Below, one piece after another: positions 1-7,596 of a stretch of DNA of 64,000 nt. The translations under genes and the position numbers were made by a program. Position 1 is the first letter of the stretch. Every line of letters starts with the position of its first letter. Source of the stretch: Pseudonocardia alaniniphila (GTDB lineage Bacteria; Actinomycetota; Actinomycetes; Mycobacteriales; Pseudonocardiaceae). The notes under the pieces are model-generated. The model did not search any database. It was given only the letters and a program-made list of their open reading frames with translations, and had not been told where the DNA came from. The stretch spans positions 96,647 through 160,646 of the forward strand of contig NZ_JAKXMK010000031.1 of assembly GCF_022524485.1 (NCBI RefSeq). Direction: 5' to 3'.

Positions 1-2
1 CC

Positions 3-722
3 GACACCCCGGTGTTCCGGGCGATGCAGCAGCACTCCGCGGAGTCGAGGCGCGAGGCAGGCCTGCGCAAGACGCCCCTCCAGGAGGCGCTGCGCAGCTA
101 CTGGCGGCAGATCCTCCAGGCGGCGGGCGCGTTCTTCGTCGTCAACGCGACGTTCTACATCCTGATCAGCGGCCTGCTCGACTACGCGACCAAGCAGGTC
201 GGCATGTCCCGCACCGCGATCCTGGTCTGCGTCATGGTCGCCGGCGCCACCCAGGTCGTCACGATCCCGTTCTTCGGCGCGCTCACCGACCGGCGGGGCA
301 ACCGCAAAGGTGTCTACCTGACAGGCACCGTGCTCATGGCTGTGTTCGCGTTCCCGTTGTTCTGGCTGGTGGACACCGGCTCGATTCCGGTCGTCCTGAT
401 CGGGCTGATCATCGGGTTCACGATTCACGCGATGATGTACGGGCCGCAGGCAGCGCTGTACGCCGAGATGTTCCCTGCCGACGTCCGCTACTCCGGGGCG
501 TCGCTCGGCTACCAGTTCGCGTCGGTGTTCGCAGGCGGCCTGGCCCCGTTCATCATGACCGCGCTGCTCGCCGCCACGGGTGCGTCCTGGTCCGTGGCGT
601 TGTACATCATCGCCACGGCCGTGATCACCTTCGTCGCGGTGGCCTCGATCAAGGAACGGTTCCGCCGGGACCTCTACGAGACCTCGTACGACCTGACCGC
701 GGCCTCCACGGCGCCGCGGTGA
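3..722 (+). CDS. MHS-family MFS transporter, C-terminal half (5' end outside window)
   Basis: The reading frame is open from the first bases, so the gene starts upstream of the window and only about 240 C-terminal residues are visible. They contain about six hydrophobic segments, i.e. the second six-helix half of a major facilitator. A GALTDRRGNRKG loop matches the cytoplasmic GxxxDRxGRR signature between helices 8 and 9. The segment MYGPQAALYAEMFPADVRYSG is characteristic of the metabolite:H+ symporter (MHS) branch, which moves small carboxylates or betaines with protons across the inner membrane. The substrate cannot be told. It is followed by a luciferase-like oxidoreductase on the same strand, which may use the imported compound. 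Confidence 0.85.
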   Translation, partial: DTPVFRAMQQHSAESRREAGLRKTPLQEALRSYWRQILQAAGAFFVVNATFYILISGLLDYATKQVGMSRTAILVCVMVAGATQVVTIPFFGALTDRRGNRKGVYLTGTVLMAVFAFPLFWLVDTGSIPVVLIGLIIGFTIHAMMYGPQAALYAEMFPADVRYSGASLGYQFASVFAGGLAPFIMTALLAATGASWSVALYIIATAVITFVAVASIKERFRRDLYETSYDLTAASTAPR

Positions 723-750
723 CTCGCGCGCCGGGTGTACGCAACCCGTA

Positions 751-776
751 GCGGGAGGAGGCTTCAGGCTTCCCGC
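751..776 (+). terminator. Possible hairpin terminator after the MFS gene
   Basis: GCGGGA and TCCCGC form a six-base-pair stem around a 14-base loop, 29 bases after the transporter stop. There is no T-run, as is common for terminators in high-GC actinomycetes, so the role is inferred from position only. Confidence 0.3.
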
Positions 777-810
777 GACGCTGCGCATCTGCAACGATCG
801 TCTGCAGGGC

Positions 811-825
811 GTGACTGACAGTAAC
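811..825. promoter_or_regulatory. Operator-like near-palindrome upstream of LLM gene
   Basis: GTGACTGACAGTAAC is symmetric around its central A (ACTG-A-CAGT core, outer GT/AC), 90 bases before the LLM start. Size and symmetry suit a TetR-type site, but no regulator gene is adjacent. Confidence 0.3.
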
Positions 826-915
826 CAACCTGCGCATATCCCCTCATCCTCCCGTTCGACGCGCTCACGGAGCCGCCCGGAATTCGCGAGTTCGACCTCA
901 GCAAGGGAGCTGACG

Positions 916-2082
916 ATGGCACTGAAGTTCGGGACGTTCATGGCCCCGTTCCACTGCCCGGTGGGCCAGGATCCCACCTACGCGATCGAGCGCGACCTGG
1001 CCGTCATCCGGCACATGGACATGCTCGGCTTCGACGAGGCGTGGATCGGCGAGCACCACTCGTGCGGCCACGAGCTGATTCCCGACCCGTTCATCTTCAT
1101 CGCCTATGCCGCGCAGGAGACCCGGCACATCAAGCTCGGCACCGGTGTCGTGTCGCTTCCGTACCACAACCCGCTGTGGGTCGCCGATCGCGCGCTGTTC
1201 ACCGACCGCCTGCTGCGTGGTCGGTTCATGCTCGGTCTGGGGCCGGGCGCGCTCGCCACGGACGCGACGATGATCGGTATCCCGCTCGAGGAGTTGCGGG
1301 GTGCCTTCGAGGAGGACGTCGAGGTCCTCATGGCGATTCTGCGTGGGGAGAAGGTCACGCACAGGACGCCGCGCTACAACCTGGTCGACGCACAGACCCA
1401 GTTCGCGCCCTACAGCGACTTCGACGTCGCCGTGGCTGCGATCGCGAGCCCGACGGGTCCGCGGGTGGCGGCGAAGAACGGGCTCAGCCTGCTGTCCGTG
1501 GGTGCGACGGCCCCTGAGGGTGGCTTCGATGCGCTGGCGCTGCACTGGGACGTCATGCAGGAGCGGGCGCCGCAGTTCGGGCACACCCCCGACCGGTCCG
1601 GTTGGCGGCTGTGCGGGCCGATGCACCTCGCGGAGACCAAGGAGCAGGCGATCGAGGACGCCCGCCACGGCCTCGACGCCTGGTGCGACTACACCCAGAA
1701 GGTTCTCGCGGCGCCGCATTTCCGGGCGGCGGGCACGACCTTCGAGGAGCGGGTGGCCTGGGTCAACGAGACCGGGCTGGGTGTGATCGGCACCCCGGAC
1801 GAGGCCATCGCGCAGGTCGAGCGGCTGGAGAAGCAGTCCGGTGGCTTCGGCTCGTACCTGTTGATCCACCACGAGTGGGCGCGGCACGAGGCGACGCTGA
1901 AGAGCTACGAGCTGTTCGCCAACCACGTGAAGCCGCGGTTCCAGGGCAGTTCCGGGCGTCTGCAGAAGGCGTCGGACTATGCGGTGTCGCGCTGGGAAGA
2001 GCTCGACAAGCGCCATGGTGACGCCATCCAGGCCGCGACGGATCGGCACGCCAAGGAGCGCGCCGACGCCGGTCAGGCCTGA
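916..2082 (+). CDS. LLM class flavin-dependent oxidoreductase
   Basis: A 388-residue luciferase-like monooxygenase (bacterial luciferase superfamily, TIM barrel using FMN or F420). The N-terminus reads MALKFGTFMAPFH and is followed by the conserved GEHHSCGHE stretch near residue 45, then LGTGVVSLPYHNPL, typical of alkanal-type members. The ATG at 916 is chosen because AAGGGAG lies just upstream; the frame stays open back to 811 but without a ribosome site there. The likely reaction is O2-dependent oxidation of a small organic substrate with reduced flavin from a separate reductase; the substrate is unknown. A near-palindrome GTGACTGACAGTAAC at 811-825 sits in the promoter region and may be a TetR-type operator. 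The gene ends directly before a palindromic repeat. Confidence 0.85.
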   Translation: MALKFGTFMAPFHCPVGQDPTYAIERDLAVIRHMDMLGFDEAWIGEHHSCGHELIPDPFIFIAYAAQETRHIKLGTGVVSLPYHNPLWVADRALFTDRLLRGRFMLGLGPGALATDATMIGIPLEELRGAFEEDVEVLMAILRGEKVTHRTPRYNLVDAQTQFAPYSDFDVAVAAIASPTGPRVAAKNGLSLLSVGATAPEGGFDALALHWDVMQERAPQFGHTPDRSGWRLCGPMHLAETKEQAIEDARHGLDAWCDYTQKVLAAPHFRAAGTTFEERVAWVNETGLGVIGTPDEAIAQVERLEKQSGGFGSYLLIHHEWARHEATLKSYELFANHVKPRFQGSSGRLQKASDYAVSRWEELDKRHGDAIQAATDRHAKERADAGQA

Positions 2083-2091
2083 CTCCGGCGC

Positions 2092-2158
2092 CGCGCACAC
2101 CTCGTGGCCACCGCGCACACGTTCGGACATGCGTGCGGTGGCCAATCGGTGTGTGCGG
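2092..2158 (+). repeat. Dispersed ~66-bp palindromic element, copy 1
   Basis: An imperfect palindrome with ~25-base arms (CGCACACC...GTGGCCACCGCGCAC against GTGCGGTGGCCA...GGTGTGTGCG) and a loop containing GTTCGGACATG. It begins 9 bases after the LLM stop codon. Its reverse complement matches 63549-63615 at about 88%, with nearly all differences being transitions. It could be a REP-type mobile palindrome that also stops transcription. Confidence 0.75.
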
Positions 2159-2239
2159 CGACCTTCGATATCGGCGAGCGCGCGGTTACGCTGTTTGTCG
2201 CGAATCCGGGGCTGACATACCGATCGACAGGGAGTCCCT

Positions 2240-3301
2240 GTGAAACGAGCAATGACCTTCGCGGTTGCCGCGATCGCGTTGCTTGCCGGGTGCGCGACGG
2301 CCCAGGAATCCCCGGTGAAACAGTCGTCGAACACGCTGTCTGCGCCGCCGGCAGCACCGCCGCAGGGTGAGCGACCGGCGTTGAGCACGACGAAGCCCAC
2401 CGAGCCGGTCAAGATCGCGATCATCGCTATCGAGAACAACCCGTTCTTCGCGCAGGTGAAGGCCGGATATGACGCGGTCAAGCCGAAGGTCGAGGCCGCA
2501 GGCGGCACGGTCGACTGGATCAACGCCGGCACCGACGTGACGGTCGACAATATCGGCGACGCAATGAGCGCTGCGGTCGTCGACGGCTACGACGCCGTTG
2601 CCGCGCTGATGCCCGGCGACGGCATCTGTACCTACATTCAGCAGGCAGACGCCAGGGGTGTGCTCGTAGCGGCCTACAACGGCAATGCGTCCTGCGCCGA
2701 GGGATCAGGTGCTCTCTTCTTCCACGGCCAGGATCTTCGTGCCGCCGGCATGGAGGCGGGAAAGCTGATGTGCACCGCGACGAAGAACCTGGCCGACGCG
2801 AGCAGGCCCGGCGTCGTCGGCGTCGAGACCGAGTCGTTCACGTTCCAGGCGCTCGAAGAGCGCCGGCTCGGGTTCCTCGACGGTCTCAAGGAGAACTGCC
2901 CGTGGGTGACCCAGGCCGGCGGCGGGGTCGAATACCAGACGTCGACCGACCGGGTGGCGTCAGCGACACGCGACTACCTGAGCTCCAGGAAAGACCTCGT
3001 CGGGATCTATGTGACCGGCGGCAACCCGCAGATCGCGGCCCAGACCGTGGCGTCTGCGGGCCGCACCTCGACGGTCAAGGTGATCGGCTTCGACTTCACC
3101 GCCGAGAACGTCGCCCAGATCAAGGCCGGCAACATGTACGCAGCCATCGGCCAGGACCCGTACGGCCAGTCCTACGACACCATCGTCTGGCTGTACAACG
3201 CGCTGGTCGACAAGCAGAAGCCGTCGCCCGACTACTTCATCCCCACGGCGACCGTCGTCGGGACCCGGGCCAACATCAGCATCGTCACGGCTGCGAAGTA
3301 G
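2240..3301 (+). CDS. Sugar-type ABC transporter substrate-binding lipoprotein
   Basis: A 353-residue extracytoplasmic solute-binding protein of the periplasmic-binding-protein type I (RbsB-like) fold. A short basic N-terminus, a hydrophobic segment and the lipobox LLAGC (Cys18) show lipoprotein anchoring after signal peptidase II cleavage. IAIIAIENNPFFAQVKAGYD opens the mature binding domain, the typical start of ribose/galactose-binding proteins. The GTG at 2240 is preferred because AGGGAG lies upstream and the signal peptide is complete; an ATG at 2252 is the alternative. No ATPase or permease gene lies nearby, so it is an orphan here, and the ligand (probably a sugar or polyol) is unknown. 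It converges on the histidine kinase gene with a 17-base gap. Confidence 0.85.
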   Translation: MKRAMTFAVAAIALLAGCATAQESPVKQSSNTLSAPPAAPPQGERPALSTTKPTEPVKIAIIAIENNPFFAQVKAGYDAVKPKVEAAGGTVDWINAGTDVTVDNIGDAMSAAVVDGYDAVAALMPGDGICTYIQQADARGVLVAAYNGNASCAEGSGALFFHGQDLRAAGMEAGKLMCTATKNLADASRPGVVGVETESFTFQALEERRLGFLDGLKENCPWVTQAGGGVEYQTSTDRVASATRDYLSSRKDLVGIYVTGGNPQIAAQTVASAGRTSTVKVIGFDFTAENVAQIKAGNMYAAIGQDPYGQSYDTIVWLYNALVDKQKPSPDYFIPTATVVGTRANISIVTAAK

Positions 3302-3318
3302 CAGGTCTGTCCGCTCCG

Positions 3319-5265
3319 TCAGGTGGGTTCGGCGGGAGCTGAGAGGGGGAGCCAGACCTGCATCGCCGTGCCCTCACCCGGCGGGCTGTGCACGGTGATC
3401 GATCCACCGAGCGCCTCGACCCTGTCGGTGAGCCCGGTCAGCCCGGAGCCTTTGGCCGGATCCGCGCCACCGACGCCGTCGTCGCAGACGGACAGTCGCA
3501 GGCGGCCGTCCACCACGTCGGCCGCAACCCATATGACCGTGGGATGTGCGTGTTTGGCGGCGTTGGTGAGTGCCTCCGCGACCACGTAGTAGGCCGCGAC
3601 CTCGACATGCTCTGGGAGGCGGCCGTCGAGATCGAGGTCGAGCTCGACCAGGAGCGGTGAGCGGCGGGCCAGCACCTTGAGCGCCGGCCCCAGGCCGCTC
3701 GTGGCGAGCAACGCCGGGTGAATGCCGCGGGAGATCTCCCGCAGGTCGTCCAGTGCGGCGACCAGGCCGTCGGCGATGTCGGCCAACTCGGCTCGGAGCT
3801 CGGGCTGGGTGTCGGGGATGTCGGCCTGCGCGTTGCGCAACTCGAGCACGAGTGAGACGAGCCGCTGCTGGGTGCCGTCGTGCAGGTCGCGCTCGATGCG
3901 GCGGCGGATCTCGTCGGTGGTGGCCACCACGCGCGCTCGTGACGCCGTGAGGTCGGCCCGCGCCTGGGCGTTGGCGATGGCGGTGCCGACGAGGTCGGTG
4001 AAGTCGGCCAGCCTCAGTTCGATGCCCGAAGCGAGCGGCGCATCCGTCTTGGTGATGAATCCGCTCATCGCGCCCCAGAGCCGCCCCTCGACCATGATGG
4101 GCGCGCCGATGGTCGAACGGATGCCGCGCTCGCGGGCGATCGCGGCCGCAGAGCCCGGAGCGTCCGCGTAGTCGTCGATGCGAGTCGGCTTGCCGGTGCT
4201 GCGCACCAGAGATCCGATGTTGCGCCCCTCCAGCGTGATCCTCGTGCCCACCGGGACGATCGTCAGCTCGCCCCAACTGGCGACGATGGTGGCCGTACCG
4301 TCGGCCTCGTAGCGCATCAAGCGCGTGCCGTCGACGTCGAGCAGCCGGGCCACCTCCTCGGTGACCGCGGGAAAGACCTTCTCCGGCGGGGTGCCCTCGG
4401 CGACGACTGTGGCGACCCGGCGCAGGGCGGCCTGCTCCGCGAGCAGATCGGCGAGCTCCGCTTGGCTGCGCTCCAACGAGCCGGCCATCGTGTTGAAGGA
4501 CTTCTCGAGTACTCCGATCTCGGCCACTCCGGTCGTCGGCATGCGGGTCGACAGATCTCCGCTCGCGAGCCGCTCCGCCGTCACGGACGCCTGGCGGACC
4601 GGTCGTGCGATCGCTCTGCTCAGGTAGGTGGCGAAGACCCCGACCAGCACCACGGTGACGCCCAGACCGGCGATCGCGGCGATCGTGGCCCGGTTGGCGA
4701 TCTCACGCGCACGGTCGTCACGCTCGGCGGCGACGCGCTGCTCGGCCTGCTCCAGTGTGTTGAAGTCCCACCGGATGTCGTCGAATTTTATCTTCCCCAA
4801 CTGCGCGTTCTCGATGCTGCGCGCGGCCGGATCGCCGCGTTCCGCCGCCACTACGAGCGGGCGAAAATAGTCCCTGATGTACGATTCGCCCTTGATCTTG
4901 ATCGCCTGCGCTGTCCCCGACACGTGGATCGAGGTCAGCCTTCCCGGCGCCTCGTTCAGGTCCGCAATGTCGGTGAGGTCGACGAGCTCACGGCTGGCCT
5001 GCGCGAAATCGGCTTCGCCTGCGTGTGCCGGTTGCAAGTACCGACCGTCGCCGGTCAACAAGTAGCCGCGGGTCCCTGTTTCGATATCGACCAGGTTTCG
5101 CTCGACCCGAGCCGCGGCGACCAGCACCTCCTGGGAGTGTCGATCCAGCTGGGCCGAGTTCCGCTGATCACGGATCGCCAGCAGCAGCACGGCGAATGCG
5201 GCGCTCGTCAGCAACGTCAGCAGCACGCTGGCGATGACCATCCGGCCGGTCAGGCTGCCGCGCAC
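3319..5265 (-). CDS. CHASE3-HAMP-GAF sensor histidine kinase (HisKA_3 type)
   Basis: A 648-residue membrane sensor kinase. An N-terminal membrane helix (about 9-30) leads to a CHASE3-like extracytoplasmic region with ETGTRGYLLTGDGRYL, then a second helix near 195-215, a HAMP linker (RPVRQASVTAERLASGDL), a GAF domain and a NarL-family dimerisation domain. ERDLHDGTQQRL carries the phosphorylated histidine, about residue 462. The ATPase domain shows the N-box NAAKHAH, the G1 box DDGVGG and a GLTGL G2 box. By family it should phosphorylate a LuxR/NarL-type response regulator. No intact partner is next to it; a degraded LuxR-type DNA-binding domain lies divergently at 5300-5457, so the kinase may now be orphaned. 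Confidence 0.9.
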   Translation of the reverse strand: MRGSLTGRMVIASVLLTLLTSAAFAVLLLAIRDQRNSAQLDRHSQEVLVAAARVERNLVDIETGTRGYLLTGDGRYLQPAHAGEADFAQASRELVDLTDIADLNEAPGRLTSIHVSGTAQAIKIKGESYIRDYFRPLVVAAERGDPAARSIENAQLGKIKFDDIRWDFNTLEQAEQRVAAERDDRAREIANRATIAAIAGLGVTVVLVGVFATYLSRAIARPVRQASVTAERLASGDLSTRMPTTGVAEIGVLEKSFNTMAGSLERSQAELADLLAEQAALRRVATVVAEGTPPEKVFPAVTEEVARLLDVDGTRLMRYEADGTATIVASWGELTIVPVGTRITLEGRNIGSLVRSTGKPTRIDDYADAPGSAAAIARERGIRSTIGAPIMVEGRLWGAMSGFITKTDAPLASGIELRLADFTDLVGTAIANAQARADLTASRARVVATTDEIRRRIERDLHDGTQQRLVSLVLELRNAQADIPDTQPELRAELADIADGLVAALDDLREISRGIHPALLATSGLGPALKVLARRSPLLVELDLDLDGRLPEHVEVAAYYVVAEALTNAAKHAHPTVIWVAADVVDGRLRLSVCDDGVGGADPAKGSGLTGLTDRVEALGGSITVHSPPGEGTAMQVWLPLSAPAEPT

Positions 5266-5299
5266 GCCGGCTCACCTCCCGGCGGTGACCGCGACGATC

Positions 5300-5457
5300 T
5301 GCCGCCCGTTATCGGCCCGGGGGAGCGGGAGGTGCTGCCTCTGATGGCTGAGGAGCGCTCCACGACAGGCATCGCCCGCCAGGTGTGAGTCACGGAGGGC
5401 GCAGTCGAGAAGCACGTACACGGCACCCTCACCAAGCCGACATTGTCGCAGATCAGG
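5300..5457 (+). pseudogene. Relic of a LuxR/NarL response-regulator DNA-binding domain
   Basis: Read on the plus strand, GPGEREVLPLMAEERSTTG is a recognisable LuxR-family helix-turn-helix start. A TGA stop at 5386-5388 interrupts it where homologues have tryptophan (TGG). The same frame continues with VTEGAVEKHVHGTLTK, the recognition-helix half of the motif, and then loses similarity. No receiver domain is visible upstream, where the histidine kinase starts on the opposite strand. I infer a remnant of the kinase's former partner regulator, truncated at the 5' end and carrying a nonsense codon. Confidence 0.7.
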
Positions 5458-5756
5458 GCATGGATGGCGCCTGTCGGACAGAGCCGATTCCGGCAGCGGT
5501 GAGCCGACGTTCCGCCGTTCGGCGGACCATCGCGGGGCCATGCCGATGTCGGGGTCGAACCATGTGCAGGCGCGTCGTGCACTGAGCCTGGATGTACCTA
5601 CCAGCAGGAGCCCGAGCACTCCGGTCAGCAGCAGATCGTGACGGCTGCTGGCGGTGATGTACCTGGCGCACCTCGCGCCGACACTGGTTCGACAGGGATC
5701 AGAACGTCCTTCTGCGCTACAACGATCGACTTTGCCGGAACGAAAGGGTGGCAGCT
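5458..5756. other. Intergenic stretch without a recognised gene
   Basis: This 299-base gap follows the response-regulator relic. Open frames on both strands show no recognisable motif or ribosome site. It probably holds decayed sequence and the promoter of the following small-protein genes. Confidence 0.5.
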
Positions 5757-5909
5757 ATGGCGGTCGTGGCCCACTGGTTCTGCGGGCTCTGTGAGGTCGA
5801 AGGCCGCGATGCCGTCAAGGAGCCCAGCTGCTGGAACTGCGGGGGCGCTGTCACCGTGACGGCCCGGCCTTCGCTCGAGTGGACGGACTCCGCGCTGCCC
5901 GACGAATGA
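5757..5909 (+). CDS. Small zinc-ribbon protein (50 aa)
   Basis: A 50-residue protein starting MAVVAHWFCGLCEVEG. Two cysteine pairs, FCGLC and CWNCGG, spaced 13 residues apart, form a four-cysteine zinc-ribbon signature. GAAAGGG lies about eight bases before the ATG, and the short frame has the third-position G/C bias of real genes. Such mini zinc ribbons are common in actinobacteria and are presumably cytoplasmic metal-bound proteins of unknown role. The next gene (DUF3040 protein) begins 37 bases later on the same strand, so the two may be cotranscribed. Confidence 0.7.
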   Translation: MAVVAHWFCGLCEVEGRDAVKEPSCWNCGGAVTVTARPSLEWTDSALPDE

Positions 5910-5946
5910 CCAACAGGTCTTCCGACCGATCGGAGTAGGCACACTC

Positions 5947-6297
5947 ATGGCGCTCGATCACAATGAATTCATCCGCTTGAGCAAGATCGCGGACTCTCTC
6001 CGGAGAAGCGACCCCGAGCTGGCCCGCAAGCTCGCTGCTCCCGTGCGCCGTCGCTCGGTCTGGAATGTGCTGTGCTACCTGGCGTTGTCCGTGTTCGCCC
6101 TGGTGGCACTGACAACCGCAGCGATCGGCGGGACCACCGCGCCGAGCACCGTCGCGAAGTACACGTCACACGGAGGCGAGCGGACGGCGGCGGAATCGCA
6201 GGCACGGGTCCGCTCCGACGTCGACTGGAAACCCACGGTGCGCCACGGGCCGCCGATGCGTAGCCCGGTCGATTACGGCGGCGCCGAAGCACCGTGA
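5947..6297 (+). CDS. DUF3040 family membrane protein
   Basis: A 116-residue protein. The N-terminal half (SKIADSLRRSDPELARKL) matches the start of the actinobacterial DUF3040 family: an amphipathic helical segment followed by a hydrophobic stretch (VLCYLALSVFALVALTTAAI, about residues 41-60) that should span the membrane. The C-terminal 50 residues are polar and low in complexity. The family has no established function; members are small inner-membrane proteins. The ATG is preceded by CGGAG. The protein is likely expressed with the zinc-ribbon gene immediately upstream. Confidence 0.7.
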   Translation: MALDHNEFIRLSKIADSLRRSDPELARKLAAPVRRRSVWNVLCYLALSVFALVALTTAAIGGTTAPSTVAKYTSHGGERTAAESQARVRSDVDWKPTVRHGPPMRSPVDYGGAEAP

Positions 6298-6316
6298 CGC
6301 GACACCGTCTGCATGC

Positions 6317-6685
6317 TCAGCCCCGTTGGCGTGCCAGCCGCTCGAGCAGGTAGTCCCGCAGGGCGATGGCGTTGTTGTGCTCCCGGTCCCGGGAGCTGTA
6401 GAGCAGGGTGATCTCGCCGGTCGCCGCGGCATCGACCAGTGGCTGCCATGCCTGCGGACGAGTGTCGAGCTCGGCGAAGTAGCGGCGGCGGAACTCCTCC
6501 CAGCGCTGCGGATCGTGGCCGAACCACATGCGGAGTTCGTGACTGGGGGCGGCGTCCTTCGCCCAGCTGTCCAGCTCCACCTCCTCGTGGCGTATCCCGC
6601 GCGGCCACAGCCGCTCCACGAGGTAACACCGGCCTTCGCCGTGAGGCTCGTGGTCATAGACCCGGGACAAGGTGATGGCGTCCAT
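6317..6685 (-). CDS. DUF488 family protein
   Basis: A 122-residue soluble protein with the DUF488 hallmarks: RVYDHEPHGEGRCYLVERLWPRG near the N-terminus, DSWAKDAAPSHELRMWFGHD in the middle and LLYSSRDREHNNA near the end. The ATG at 6685 is chosen over an upstream in-frame codon at 6751 because GGAGG lies seven bases before it and homologues start close to this point. DUF488 proteins are widespread small proteins of uncertain function. It is transcribed towards the DUF3040 gene with a 19-base gap, and away from the FadR-type regulator. Confidence 0.8.
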   Translation of the reverse strand: MDAITLSRVYDHEPHGEGRCYLVERLWPRGIRHEEVELDSWAKDAAPSHELRMWFGHDPQRWEEFRRRYFAELDTRPQAWQPLVDAAATGEITLLYSSRDREHNNAIALRDYLLERLARQRG

Positions 6686-6814
6686 GTGTGACCTCCAATC
6701 CGACAAGTGTCGGAGCCGGAGGGGCACCTTGCCCGACGAGGCCGACGGCACCGCCCGGGCGATGAGGCCGTCCGGCAGCCGCCACCGCCAGGCGCTGGCG
6801 CACGCGCGGGAGAC

Positions 6815-6825
6815 AGGTTTAACCT
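6815..6825. promoter_or_regulatory. FadR-type operator AGGTTTAACCT
   Basis: A perfect 11-base palindrome matching the GT-N3-AC core of FadR-subfamily GntR operators. It lies six bases before the GTG start of the adjacent FadR-type regulator gene, which argues for autorepression that also blocks the downstream hydantoinase and transporter genes. Confidence 0.55.
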
Positions 6826-6831
6826 CTCGCG

Positions 6832-7578
6832 GTGCAGATGTCCGACCAATCCGACCAGCAGCGGGCGCCCCGCCTCTACCTCTCCGTGGCGCAGGATCTG
6901 CTGACGGCGATGGCCGCGGGTGAGTACATCCTCGGCGTCCGAATGCCCGGCGACCGCGAGCTTGCGGCGCGGCTCGGCGTTTCGCGCACCACGGTGCGCG
7001 AGGCGATCCTCGCCCTCGAGCTCATCGGTGCCGTGGAGGTACGCCACGGCGACGGCACCTACGTGCGCGGGCCACATGCCGGGGTCGCTGCGATCGAGGG
7101 ATCCGCGCTGGACGTCGCGCCCCGCGAGCTGATCGAGTCCCGCCGAGCGCTGGAACCCGTCGTCGCTTCCTTCGCCGCCACGCGGATCGACACCGACCGG
7201 CTCCGTGGCCTCACCCGCGATCTGGACGAGGGCGCCGAGATCGTCGCGGAGCCCAGCCGCATCCCCCGCTTCATGGAGCTGGGCCTGCGGTTCCACTCCG
7301 ACCTCGCGCTCGGCTGCGGCAACTCACTGCTCGCGGGCATCGTCGGTCAGCTCGTCGACGCCGAGACGCATCCGCTCTGGTTGCTGGTCAACCAGCACGC
7401 GGTGAGCTCGTTGCAGGCCCGCGAGGGTCAGCTGCGGCAGCACCGCGAGGTGCTCGGCGCCATCGCGAGCGGCGATGCCGCCCGGGCCGCGCAGGCGATG
7501 ACGGCCCATCTCGCCTCGGTCGACGCCGTGATCTTCAACCCCGCCGCCAGCGACGCCGCCACCCGCGGCGACGCCTGA
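6832..7578 (+). CDS. GntR/FadR-family transcriptional regulator
   Basis: A 248-residue repressor. Residues ~15-80 form a winged helix-turn-helix (LPGDRELAARLGVS-like segment, SRTTVREAILALELIGAVEV, then GDGTYVRGP), followed by an all-helical FCD ligand-binding domain with histidines in HSDLALGCGN and the C-terminal TAHLASVDA helix. FCD domains usually bind a metal-coordinated carboxylate, probably the substrate or product of the linked pathway. It is the first gene of a set with a hydantoinase (18-base gap) and an MFS transporter, and probably controls both. GTG 6832 and ATG 6838 are both possible starts; neither has a strong ribosome site, and the operator palindrome lies directly upstream. 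Confidence 0.88.
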   Translation: MQMSDQSDQQRAPRLYLSVAQDLLTAMAAGEYILGVRMPGDRELAARLGVSRTTVREAILALELIGAVEVRHGDGTYVRGPHAGVAAIEGSALDVAPRELIESRRALEPVVASFAATRIDTDRLRGLTRDLDEGAEIVAEPSRIPRFMELGLRFHSDLALGCGNSLLAGIVGQLVDAETHPLWLLVNQHAVSSLQAREGQLRQHREVLGAIASGDAARAAQAMTAHLASVDAVIFNPAASDAATRGDA

Positions 7579-7596
7579 CCCCTGGAGCCTCCACCG

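Noticed and set aside
898..2550. A 550-codon minus-strand frame opposite the first LLM gene and part of the binding-protein gene
   Set aside because: No domain is recognisable, its composition is arginine/glycine/proline rich, and it spans two well-supported genes on the other strand.
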